Shown: positions 1 to 6,551, counted from the stretch's first letter. The stretch is DNA of 8,761 bases from Verrucomicrobiota bacterium (GCA_015658765.1 DQOE01000058.1:1-8761); one strand, 5' to 3'. Made by a program: numbers and translations. Notes: generated by a model not told the origin, from the sequence alone.

Positions 1-1
1 C

Positions 2-1360
2 TCGGTGGTGGCTGTGGATTGCAAGGACAACAAGCAACTCCAACGCGAAACCAAGCCGTTGGCCAAGCTGGGGGCGGAGGTGCACCTGGGCTTGGTCAAG
101 CCGTTGGCCAAGCTGCTTGAGGGCGTCGAGTTTGGCGTGATTAGCGTGGGCGGTATTCGTGAAACAGCCTGGGTGAGTGCCCTGCAAAAATTGGATATCT
201 CGATGATCGGCGAACTGGAACTGGGTTTTCAGCAGTTGCGCTGCCTCAACATCGCGGTGACCGGCACCAACGGCAAGACTTCCACGGCAAAGCTCATCGA
301 GCGGGTTCTCTCGGGCACGCAACGCGAAACCCGCCTCGCCGGCAAGGTGGATTGTCCTGTTTGCGACACCGTGGCCGACTCGAAAGAGCTGGACTACCTG
401 ATCCTCGCGGTGAACTCGTTCCAGTTGGAGCTGACGCAGTTTTTCAGCCCGACGGTGGCCGTGTTGACGAACATCGCGCCAGACCACATGGACCACTATG
501 GGAGCATGGCTGAGTACGTGAAAGCCAAGTCGCGAATGTTCGCCAACCAGCAGCCATTCGACTGGGCGATCATCCAGAGCGAGGCGCTGGCGCAGATCCG
601 CTCGCTCGGCATCGAGATCCCGTCAAAGATCATCACCTTCAGCTCGAGCAACCGCCGGGCGGACATTTCGCTGGATCGCGGCTTGATCGTCAGCCGGGTG
701 CCGGGCTGGGAGGGGCCGCTGCTGGATTTCAACGAATGCCAGTTGCAGGGCGCGCACAACGCAGAGATTATCATGGCGGCGCTGGCCGTCGGGCGCGTGC
801 TGCGGATTCCGCTGGAGCAATCGGCGCTTGTCCTGCGGAATCACCCGGCGTTGCCGCACCGCTGCGAACTCGTGGCCGAGATTGGTGGCGTGAGCTACAT
901 TAACGACTCCCGATCCACCAACGTCGCCGCTCTCGAGAAGTCACTTTCCTCAATGAAACCAGGCCCGGGCGGCCGTCCAAACATCTGGCTGCTAGCCGGC
1001 GGCCGCGACAAGGCTGGGGCTTACCACGACATCGGCCCGTTGCTTTCGCAGGGGGTCAAGGCGGCGTTTTTGATGGGTGAAACCCGCGAAAAACTTCGCG
1101 CCGCGTGGAGCCTCTTCACGCCCTGCCGCCTGGTGGACTCGCTGGAGGAAGGCATCCGTCAGGTTGCAGAATTGGCCGAGGAAGGCGATGTCATTTTGCT
1201 CTCGCCAGCCAGTGAGGATTCCGGTAGTGTCAACGGCTATCAACATCGTGGCGAGATGTTCCGACGCTCAGTCGAACTCTTGGCCGGTACTTCAACGGAA
1301 GACGAAAGCACCGGCAAGGCCCCTTCAGCCTCAAAACCCCCGCACCTCTTGTCGCGATGA
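2..1360 (+). CDS. murD: MurD-type UDP-MurNAc-L-Ala:D-Glu ligase, divergent active site, 5' end outside window
   Basis: By family, this cytoplasmic ligase adds D-glutamate to UDP-MurNAc-L-alanine using ATP. The frame is open from base 2. The usual N-terminal Rossmann start (about 25-30 residues) is missing, so the true start lies upstream. Numbering from the GTG at 5, visible motifs are the P-loop GTNGKTST (Lys91), DHMD (His161), a carbamylated-lysine candidate Lys175, LPHR, INDS and GGRDK. This order and the central-plus-C-terminal layout match MurD. Several normally conserved positions differ. SPG reads SVGG, GNxG reads GKVD (113-116), the Glu of ELSSFQLE is Ala135, the second Asn of HNxxN is Ile255, and the SPAxxSxD loop reads SPASEDSG. 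The last roughly 20 residues are a Ser/Pro-rich tail. The gene occupies the usual murD slot. It could be a working but divergent MurD or a decaying or repurposed paralogue. Family assignment is firm; catalytic activity is uncertain. Confidence 0.88.
   Translation, partial: SVVAVDCKDNKQLQRETKPLAKLGAEVHLGLVKPLAKLLEGVEFGVISVGGIRETAWVSALQKLDISMIGELELGFQQLRCLNIAVTGTNGKTSTAKLIERVLSGTQRETRLAGKVDCPVCDTVADSKELDYLILAVNSFQLELTQFFSPTVAVLTNIAPDHMDHYGSMAEYVKAKSRMFANQQPFDWAIIQSEALAQIRSLGIEIPSKIITFSSSNRRADISLDRGLIVSRVPGWEGPLLDFNECQLQGAHNAEIIMAALAVGRVLRIPLEQSALVLRNHPALPHRCELVAEIGGVSYINDSRSTNVAALEKSLSSMKPGPGGRPNIWLLAGGRDKAGAYHDIGPLLSQGVKAAFLMGETREKLRAAWSLFTPCRLVDSLEEGIRQVAELAEEGDVILLSPASEDSGSVNGYQHRGEMFRRSVELLAGTSTEDESTGKAPSASKPPHLLSR
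52..115 (+). repeat. 19-nt direct repeat inside murD
   Basis: CAAGCCGTTGGCCAAGCTG occurs identically at 52-70 and 97-115, a 45-nt period in frame, so KPLAKL is encoded twice 15 residues apart. Each copy carries the palindrome TTGGCCAA (59-66 and 104-111). It lies in the poorly conserved N-terminal domain of the ligase, so a small duplication could be tolerated. Confidence 0.85.
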
Positions 1361-1399
1361 AACGTGCCCACCAACCACCATATCTTGTGTTCCCCCGTA

Positions 1400-1413
1400 C
1401 GCTTGGCCAAGCG
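1400..1413. repeat. Perfect 14-nt palindrome CGCTTGGCCAAGCG between murD and the LysM gene
   Basis: The palindrome lies in the 86-nt gap after the murD stop and is one of eight TTGGCCAA sites in the window. As RNA it could fold as a 5-bp stem with a GGCC loop. A T-run (1422-1427) begins 8 nt later, so it is at best a weak terminator. I read it primarily as a member of the genome's iterated palindrome. Confidence 0.6.
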
Positions 1414-1431
1414 CAATGCAATTTTTTAACC

Positions 1432-1437
1432 AAGGAG
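1432..1437 (+). promoter_or_regulatory. Shine-Dalgarno site of the LysM gene
   Basis: AAGGAG lies 9 nt before the ATG at 1447. It supports that start over the internal in-frame ATG at codon 26, and shows that this organism does use Shine-Dalgarno initiation. Confidence 0.7.
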
Positions 1438-1446
1438 TAAACTATC

Positions 1447-2190
1447 ATGACCAGTCATAATCCCCTACGACCCAAAAGTTCCCTGCTCGAGCAGAAAGCC
1501 AAGAGCCGCTCCGGCCTACAGATGGTAATGATCATCGTGGCCGTGCACGTGGTTTTTCTTGGAGGCCTGTTATTCTCCGGTTGCCGCCCGGAAAAACCGA
1601 CCCCCGAACCGGCCCCCGGCACCGATGCCATCCCGGTTCTGCCACCCGACGGGGGAGGGGTGGCTTCGCCGCCGGCAGAGACCAATACGGTGACGGTGGT
1701 GGAGGCGCCCGCCGCGCCGCCGCTGCCGGATGCCACGACCAGCGAACCCAAGCCGCCGCCCGTGACGCGTGACACGGAACCGGTGGAGGACATCGTGCCG
1801 TTGATCCCCGAGCCATCCGAGGGGCCCGAGGTGCCGGTGGCCGCCGGCGAGATCGAGTACGTGGTGGCCAAGGGCGACAATTTCACCAACATCGCCAGCA
1901 GGCACGGCGTCACTGTCCAGGCCATTATCAAGGCCAACCCGGCGGTGGATTCGAACCGCATGCAAATTGGCCAGGTGCTGATCATCCCCGCGCCAGCGGC
2001 CAAGCCGCCCGCGCCCTCGCTGCCCGAGGGAACGGTGGTGTACGAGGTCAAGCCGGGCGACAGCCTTTACGCCATCGCCGAGGAGCACAAGACCACGGTC
2101 AAGGCCATCCGCGAGGCCAATGATCTGACCACCTCCAAGATTCGACCGGGGCAAAAACTGACCATTCCCTCGCCAGAAACCGAGAACTAG
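1447..2190 (+). CDS. Membrane-anchored or lipoprotein double-LysM protein in the nlpD position
   Basis: This 247-residue protein is probably exported and peptidoglycan-binding. Residues 1-25 are basic and polar. Residues 26-45 form a hydrophobic segment ending in FSGC (Cys46), which resembles a lipobox although Phe at -3 is not ideal. Residues 47-134 are a Pro/Ala/Glu-rich spacer suited to crossing the periplasm. LysM repeat 1 lies at about 135-183 (YVVAKGDNFTNIASRHGV... GQVLIIP) and LysM repeat 2 at about 197-243 (YEVKPGDSLYAIAEEH... GQKLTIP). It ends straight after the second repeat, with no M23 peptidase or amidase domain, so it is not a complete NlpD-type activator. Chlamydiae have a LysM protein annotated NlpD at this same place between murD and ftsW, so a conserved division-linked role is a reasonable inference. 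The exact function is unknown. Confidence 0.88.
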   Translation: MTSHNPLRPKSSLLEQKAKSRSGLQMVMIIVAVHVVFLGGLLFSGCRPEKPTPEPAPGTDAIPVLPPDGGGVASPPAETNTVTVVEAPAAPPLPDATTSEPKPPPVTRDTEPVEDIVPLIPEPSEGPEVPVAAGEIEYVVAKGDNFTNIASRHGVTVQAIIKANPAVDSNRMQIGQVLIIPAPAAKPPAPSLPEGTVVYEVKPGDSLYAIAEEHKTTVKAIREANDLTTSKIRPGQKLTIPSPETEN

Positions 2191-2197
2191 CCGGGGG

Positions 2198-2215
2198 ATG
2201 AATCCGTCCCGATGA
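2198..2215 (+). other. Possible 5-codon leader ORF coupled to ftsW
   Basis: An ATG at 2198, directly after a GGGGG run, encodes MNPSR and stops at TGA 2213-2215, overlapping the ftsW ATG (2212) as ATGA. The same ATGA junction links ftsW-murG and murG-murB. The ftsW start itself has no good Shine-Dalgarno site, so reinitiation from this mini-ORF is conceivable. It could equally be chance. Confidence 0.3.
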
Positions 2216-3354
2216 AGCTCGCCTCGACCTTGTTGGTGTTTGTCGTTTCCGCCCTGCTTGCGCTGGGGTTGGTGATGCTCTACAGCGCCACCATGTTCCA
2301 CCGGAGTGGCGGGTTTTGGAGCGCACAGTTGCTGTGGTGTTGCATCGGGGTGGTGGTCTGCCTTGGCGCGGCCATGTCAGATTACCAACTGCTAAAAAAA
2401 GTCTCCGTGCCGGCGCTGGTGCTGGCGCTGCTCCTGTTGGTGGCGGTGATGATTCCCGGCATCGGGCTGGAGCGCAACGGTGCACGCCGCTGGCTGCAGT
2501 TGCCGGGCACGACGTTTCAGCCGTCGGAGTTTGCCAAGCTGGTTGTCATCATTGCGCTGGCTCATTACTGCGAGCGCAAGGGCCGGAGGATGGGCACGTT
2601 CAAGAATGGACTGCTGATTCCCGGCATGGTGTTGGGGTTGTTTCTCGGGCTGATTTTCATCGAGCCGGACTGGGGTGCAACGGCACTGCTGGCCGTAGTC
2701 TGCGGGTTGATGCTGATACTGGCCGGCACCAAGATTCGTTACATGGCACTGCCGGTGATCGGGGTGATGTGTGCTGGCGGCTATCTGCTTTCGCAGAACA
2801 CCGTCCGGCTGAACCGCATCACGAGCTGGCTCGATCCCGAGGGCACGAAACAGGGCGTCGGCTATCAGGCGTGGCAGTCGCTGATTGCGCTTGGCTCCGG
2901 CGGGACAACCGGCCTTGGCCTTGGCAACGGACGCCAAAAACTCGGCTTTGTGCCGGAGCACCAGACCGACTTCATATTCTCCGTGATCGGCGAGGAGCTT
3001 GGCCTGATCGCTACGATGGCGGTCGTTGTCGGCTTTGTTTTGTTTTTGGTTTGCGGGGCGTTCATCGCCATGCGCGCGCGCGACTTTTTCGGTTTTCTGC
3101 TGGCGTCCGGGCTGACCTTTTTGATCGGCCTGCAGGCGTTCATCAACATCGGCGTGGTGACCAGCATGCTGCCCAACAAGGGTCTGCCGCTGCCGTTCAT
3201 CAGCCGGGGCGGAACGAATCTCGTGGCGATGTTGTTTTGCGTGGGCGTGCTGCTGAGCATCGCGCGGTTTGCCAACCAGGAAGGGCGCTCCAAGGCGGAC
3301 AAGTTGAAGGATTCGGACAGCTACTCCCCGTTCCGGGCAGGTACCCAGCCATGA
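2212..3354 (+). CDS. ftsW: FtsW, SEDS-family septal peptidoglycan glycosyltransferase
   Basis: This 380-residue, strongly hydrophobic polytopic inner-membrane protein polymerises lipid II at the septum, normally with a class B penicillin-binding protein (FtsI). The SEDS signatures appear in order: GARRWLQLPGTTFQPSEFAK (90-109), EPDWGATALL (from 151), SGGTTGLGLGNG, then EHQTDFIFSVIGEELGL with Asp253 at the position of the catalytic Asp (E. coli FtsW Asp297), and NIGVVTSMLPNKGLPLPFIS near the C-terminus. The usual SYGGSS reads SRGGTN. RodA is the main alternative, but the position between murD and murG argues for FtsW. The stop overlaps the murG ATG by 4 nt (ATGA), implying translational coupling. 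The short charged C-terminal tail is cytoplasmic by expectation. Confidence 0.96.
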   Translation: MKLASTLLVFVVSALLALGLVMLYSATMFHRSGGFWSAQLLWCCIGVVVCLGAAMSDYQLLKKVSVPALVLALLLLVAVMIPGIGLERNGARRWLQLPGTTFQPSEFAKLVVIIALAHYCERKGRRMGTFKNGLLIPGMVLGLFLGLIFIEPDWGATALLAVVCGLMLILAGTKIRYMALPVIGVMCAGGYLLSQNTVRLNRITSWLDPEGTKQGVGYQAWQSLIALGSGGTTGLGLGNGRQKLGFVPEHQTDFIFSVIGEELGLIATMAVVVGFVLFLVCGAFIAMRARDFFGFLLASGLTFLIGLQAFINIGVVTSMLPNKGLPLPFISRGGTNLVAMLFCVGVLLSIARFANQEGRSKADKLKDSDSYSPFRAGTQP

Positions 3355-4502
3355 AACCCGCACTCAAGCGCATTGCCATCGCCTGCGGCGGAACCGGTGG
3401 GCACCTGTTCCCCGGCTTGGCCGTGGGGGACGCGCTCGTGGCGCGTGGCTGTGAGGTCACGCTGCTCGTCAGTTCGAGGGAGGTCGATCAGACAGCGGTC
3501 AAGTCGGCTTACGGAATGGAGGTCGAGTCACTGCCGGTCGTTGGCCTGAGCCGCAATTTGCCCCGGTTCGCTGCCAGATTTTGGTCGTCGCTTGGCCAAT
3601 GCCGGAAGCTGTTCCGCGAAAACCGCCCGGACGCCGTGCTGGCAATGGGCGGGTTCACCAGCGCGCCGCCGGTGATCGCCGGTAAACTGATCGGCGCGCG
3701 CATTTTCCTGCACGAGGCAAACGCCATCCCGGGCCGAGCGGTGAAGCTGCTGGCGCCATTGGCGGATGAGGTGTTCGTCCAGTTTCCCGCCGCGATGCCG
3801 AGGGTGCTGAGCACCGATATTCGCGCCACCGGTCTGCCGGTGCGCTCGGCGATGGAGCCGATCGAAAAGGCCGACGCACGGACCGCGCTTGGCTTGGCGG
3901 AGAACCAGCCGGTGTTGCTCGTGATGGGCGGCAGCCAGGGGGCGCAGTCGATCAACCAGGCGCTGATCGAGTCGCTGCCGCGCTTGGCCAAGGCGGTGCC
4001 CGGCCTGCAGTTCATCCACTTGACCGGCGGGAGTGTCGAGCCGGTGCGCCAGGCGTACGATGCGCTTGGCTTGCGCGCGGTGGTGCGTCCGTTTTTGACC
4101 GAGATGGAGTATGCGCTGGGCGCGGCTGACCTCGCCGTGAGTCGCTCGGGGGCGTCGTCGCTGGCGGAGTTCTCGGCGATGGAGCTGCCGGCCATCCTGA
4201 TCCCGTACCCGACTGCGGTGGACGACCATCAGCGGATCAACGCGCAGTCGTTTGTGGACATCGGCGCGGCGCGGTGTTTTCACCAGAAACAACTGACACC
4301 CCATCTGCTCGTCAGCCAGTTGAGCGAGTTGTTCGGCAGCCCGGCCAAGCTCGGGGCGATGGCTGCGTCGATGAAAAAATGGAAGGCAGCACAGGCGACG
4401 GAGGTGGTCGTGCAGCGGATTTATGAGGTGTGCGAATGGGAGGACGACGGCGGGGACGAGCTGATGTTTGACCTGCCGGGCGGGAAGGAGGCAGCCGCAT
4501 GA
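3351..4502 (+). CDS. murG: MurG, UDP-GlcNAc:lipid I GlcNAc transferase
   Basis: This 383-residue GT-B glycosyltransferase converts lipid I to lipid II on the cytoplasmic face of the membrane. The N-terminal motif GGTGGHLFPGLAV includes His18, the same position as in E. coli. It is followed by LHEANAIPG (120-128), the second-domain start VMGGSQGAQSIN (from 191), SRSGASSLAEFSAME (264-278) with the UDP-GlcNAc-binding Glu273, and IPYPTAVDDHQRINAQ. The frame is open far upstream of 3351, but homology starts exactly at this ATG, which overlaps the ftsW stop by 4 nt. The final 20 or so residues form an acidic tail (WEDDGGDE...) beyond the usual MurG end. murB follows with another 4-nt ATGA overlap. 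murC, often next to murG, is not here. Confidence 0.97.
   Translation: MKPALKRIAIACGGTGGHLFPGLAVGDALVARGCEVTLLVSSREVDQTAVKSAYGMEVESLPVVGLSRNLPRFAARFWSSLGQCRKLFRENRPDAVLAMGGFTSAPPVIAGKLIGARIFLHEANAIPGRAVKLLAPLADEVFVQFPAAMPRVLSTDIRATGLPVRSAMEPIEKADARTALGLAENQPVLLVMGGSQGAQSINQALIESLPRLAKAVPGLQFIHLTGGSVEPVRQAYDALGLRAVVRPFLTEMEYALGAADLAVSRSGASSLAEFSAMELPAILIPYPTAVDDHQRINAQSFVDIGAARCFHQKQLTPHLLVSQLSELFGSPAKLGAMAASMKKWKAAQATEVVVQRIYEVCEWEDDGGDELMFDLPGGKEAAA
4485..4491 (+). promoter_or_regulatory. Shine-Dalgarno site of murB inside the end of murG
   Basis: AAGGAGG lies 7 nt before the murB ATG (4499). It fixes the murB start although the N-terminal 30 residues are poorly conserved. Confidence 0.7.
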
Positions 4503-5455
4503 GCGCCGGGGTCGCGGAGCCGGTTTCCCCGGCGAGAGGCGGTTTGAAGTCGCTACTCGAGGCCGCCGTCGCCGATGGGACAGTCATTCAGCAGAACGTC
4601 TCGCTGGCGGAACTGACGACTCTCCGGGTCGGCGGCCAAGCGGACTGGTTTGCTGAGCCGCAAAGCCAAGCCGACTTGTCGGCGCTGGTGAGCGCCTGCC
4701 GCGAACACGGCCTGCCGGTGACGGCGCTTGGCTTGGGATCGAATTTTCTCGTGCTCGACAGCGGCGTGCGCGGAGTGACCGTACGGTTGAGCGCCGGGGT
4801 GTTCGCCGGGATCGAGGCGGACGGCAGCCGGCTCAATTGTGGTGCCGCGGCGCGGATGAAAAAAGTGGCCGCCGAGGCCAGGCGCTGCCGGTTGGCGGGG
4901 ATGGAATTTCTTGAGGGCATCCCGGGCAGTGTCGGCGGCGGGCTGCGCATGAACGCCGGGGCGATGGGCAGTGAGTTGTTCGACGTGGTGGAGACGGTGC
5001 GGTTCATGGATCCCGCCGGCGAGGTGTTCGAGATGTCGGCGGAATCGATCGAGTCCACGTACCGAAGTTGTCCGCTGTTGAAAAACCAGATCGCACTTGG
5101 CGCTGTGCTGAAGGGCGAGCCGGACACCGGCGAGGCCATCGCCGCCCGCATGGCTGAGTACAGTCAAAAACGCTGGGGCAGCCAGCCCAAGGCGCGCAGC
5201 GCAGGTTGCATTTTCAAAAACCCGGAAGGCATTCCCGCCGGAAAATTGGTCGATGAGCTGGGGCTAAAGGGCGCGACCGAGGGTGGCGCGATGGTGTCGC
5301 AGGAGCACGGCAACTTCATCGTCAACAACGGCGACGCGACGGCGGGGGATATTCTGCGGTTGATCGATCGCATCCGGGAGAGGGCGCTGGGCGAGCGCGG
5401 CATCGAGTTGCAGACCGAGGTGCAAATCATCGGGAGGGAGGACGGGCGTGTTTGA
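4499..5455 (+). CDS. murB: MurB, UDP-N-acetylenolpyruvoylglucosamine reductase, Cys-type active site
   Basis: This 318-residue FAD enzyme reduces UDP-GlcNAc-enolpyruvate to UDP-MurNAc with NADPH in the cytoplasm. FAD-domain motifs are TTLRVGGQADWF (about 41-52), LGLGSNFLVLDSGVRG, and GIPGSVGGGLRMNAGAMG. YRSC carries Arg189, the expected catalytic arginine. The sequence SAGCIFKNP places Cys237 where E. coli MurB has the proton-donating Ser229. AGKLVDELGLKG follows, and LQTEVQIIG carries Glu307 near the C-terminus. Overall length and the lack of the type I insertion suggest a type II MurB. A roughly 30-residue N-terminal extension precedes the conserved start. It overlaps murG by 4 nt and ddl by 8 nt, so it belongs to one transcript with them. 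Confidence 0.96.
   Translation: MSAGVAEPVSPARGGLKSLLEAAVADGTVIQQNVSLAELTTLRVGGQADWFAEPQSQADLSALVSACREHGLPVTALGLGSNFLVLDSGVRGVTVRLSAGVFAGIEADGSRLNCGAAARMKKVAAEARRCRLAGMEFLEGIPGSVGGGLRMNAGAMGSELFDVVETVRFMDPAGEVFEMSAESIESTYRSCPLLKNQIALGAVLKGEPDTGEAIAARMAEYSQKRWGSQPKARSAGCIFKNPEGIPAGKLVDELGLKGATEGGAMVSQEHGNFIVNNGDATAGDILRLIDRIRERALGERGIELQTEVQIIGREDGRV
5436..5441 (+). promoter_or_regulatory. Shine-Dalgarno site of ddl inside the end of murB
   Basis: GGGAGG lies 6 nt before the GTG at 5448 and supports that non-ATG start. Confidence 0.6.
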
Positions 5456-6368
5456 GCCACTTGAAATTTGCGTGATGCTTGGCGGGCCATCCGGCGAGCG
5501 GGAGGTGTCGCTTCAGTCCGGCGCAGCGGTGGCGTATGCGCTGCGGGGCCTCGGCCACCGGGTGAACGAAATCGACCCCGTGGACAAAGAGTTCCGGCTG
5601 CCGCAAAACACCGATATTGTGTTTCTGGCGCTGCACGGGACGTACGGGGAAGACGGAACGGTGCAGGCTAAGCTCGACGCGCTGGGCGTGCCGTACACCG
5701 GCTGCGGCGAGGCTGTGAGCCGCTTGGCCTTTGACAAGGTGGCGGCCAAGCAAGCCTGCGCGGGGCGGGGGATTGCCACGGCGAACGACTGCGTGGTGGA
5801 TGACCCCGGGGCCGGCCTGCCCGGCGGGCTCGAGCTGCCGCTGGTGCTCAAGCCGGTTTGCCAGGGATCGAGCATTGGCCTCGAGTTTGTCGAGTCGGCT
5901 GCCGCTTGGCCAAGCGGCTTGGCCAAGTCGCTCGAGGGCGGTGGCCGGGTGCTGGTCGAGGAGCGGATCGAGGGCCGGGAAGTCACGGTGGGCATCGTCG
6001 GTGGCCAGCCGCTGCCGGTGATTGAGATCACGCCCAAGCGCGGCGCCTACGATTACGACAACAAATACACCGCCGGCGCGACCGAGTACACCTGCCCGGC
6101 GGAGTTTGACGCGGAGGCCACGCGCCGCATCCAGTGCGCCGGCGAGCAGGCGTTGTTTGCCGTGGGTGGCGGCAACTGCGCTCGCGTGGATTTTATTGTG
6201 AGAGCGGATGGTGAGCCGGTGTTCCTCGAGGTCAACACCCTGCCGGGCATGACCGAGACGAGCCTGCTGCCCAAGGCGGCGGCGGCGAGCGGCACAAGTT
6301 TCGCCGAACTGTGCCAGTGGCTGGTCGAGCTGGCCGTGGAACACCCGCCGCTGGCAGCCACCGGATGA
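5448..6368 (+). CDS. ddl: D-alanine--D-alanine ligase
   Basis: This 306-residue ATP-grasp enzyme joins two D-alanines, supplying the dipeptide that MurF adds to the precursor. Motifs in order are MLGGPSGEREVSLQSG (10-25), LHGTYGEDGTVQ (62-73), VPYTGCGEAVSRLAFDK, the ATP-binding Lys135 in LKPVCQGSSIG, VEERIEGREVTVGIV, YDYDNKYTAG, and the Mg-binding and substrate segment EVNTLPGMTETSLLP (261-275). Length is normal for DdlB-type enzymes. The GTG start at 5448 overlaps murB by 8 nt. Residues about 152-160 (AAWPSGLAKS) are encoded by a tandem pair of TTGGCCAA palindromes at a variable site just before VLVEERI. MurC, fused to Ddl in Chlamydia, is not fused here. This is the last gene of the tightly overlapping block. 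Confidence 0.97.
   Translation: MFEPLEICVMLGGPSGEREVSLQSGAAVAYALRGLGHRVNEIDPVDKEFRLPQNTDIVFLALHGTYGEDGTVQAKLDALGVPYTGCGEAVSRLAFDKVAAKQACAGRGIATANDCVVDDPGAGLPGGLELPLVLKPVCQGSSIGLEFVESAAAWPSGLAKSLEGGGRVLVEERIEGREVTVGIVGGQPLPVIEITPKRGAYDYDNKYTAGATEYTCPAEFDAEATRRIQCAGEQALFAVGGGNCARVDFIVRADGEPVFLEVNTLPGMTETSLLPKAAAASGTSFAELCQWLVELAVEHPPLAATG
5901..5927. repeat. Tandem TTGGCCAA palindromes within ddl
   Basis: GCCGCTTGGCCAAGCGGC (5901-5918) is a perfect 18-nt palindrome. A second CTTGGCCAAG (5918-5927) adjoins it, giving two TTGGCCAA cores 13 nt apart. Both are coding (WPSGLAK) in a loop that varies among Ddl proteins. Confidence 0.8.
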
Positions 6369-6400
6369 ACCGAATGAAATCGCTGGGAACAACAAACTAA

Positions 6401-6440
6401 ACGCAGAGGACGCAGAGACGCAGAGGGCCGCAGAGAGAGG
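6401..6440. repeat. CGCAGAG short tandem repeat
   Basis: There are four CGCAGAG units (6402-6408, 6411-6417, 6419-6425, 6429-6435) spaced 8-10 nt apart. Units of this type are, as I recall, common in intergenic DNA of Verrucomicrobia, Planctomycetes and cyanobacteria. The array is too short and irregular for a CRISPR. Confidence 0.8.
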
Positions 6441-6484
6441 GGAAAATTGAGAACAGAAAACTTGAAATTACAAAAAAGCGATGG

Positions 6485-6551
6485 CCTTGGCCAAGCGCGT
6501 CCGGATGTCGCGACAGCGTCATGGAGTGCGGCTCTCCTTGCCGCTTTGGAA
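6485..6551. repeat. Probable dispersed palindromic intergenic repeat with hairpin
   Basis: The element begins with CCTTGGCCAAG, continues through the palindrome GTCGCGAC (6507-6514) and AGCGTCATGGAGTGCGG, and contains a stem GCGGC (6528-6532)/GCCGC (6540-6544) with a 7-nt loop followed by TTTGG. I recall similar TGGAGTGCGG...CCGCTTTGG elements from verrucomicrobial genomes but cannot confirm it here. The hairpin has only a short T-run, so it is a poor terminator. Confidence 0.5.

Noticed and set aside
1400..1427. Rho-independent terminator after murD
   Set aside because: The stem would be only 5 bp with a GGCC loop and the T-run starts 8 nt away. The palindrome is better explained as a member of the TTGGCCAA family.
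2392..3363. Long minus-strand open frame opposite ftsW
   Set aside because: It is a GC-driven shadow of a strongly supported plus-strand gene, Gln/His/Arg-rich with no recognisable domain. Similar antisense frames opposite the LysM gene, murG, murB, ddl and ftsA are rejected for the same reason.
2316..4502. A 728-codon open frame that could look like a fusion protein ending in MurG
   Set aside because: The part before 3351 is an out-of-frame reading of ftsW with Arg/His-rich, motif-free translation. MurG homology begins exactly at the ATG at 3351.
3351..6368. murC hidden in another frame or fused to murB or ddl
   Set aside because: All of the span is accounted for by MurG, MurB and Ddl of normal length. 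The only Mur-ligase P-loop (GTNGK type) I found in the window is that of murD.
6401..6440. CRISPR array
   Set aside because: Units are 7 nt with 1-3 nt between them, with no spacers of CRISPR length and no cas genes.
6528..6547. Terminator of the ddl operon
   Set aside because: A 5-bp GC stem followed by only three T residues is weak, and the hairpin seems to be part of a dispersed repeat.
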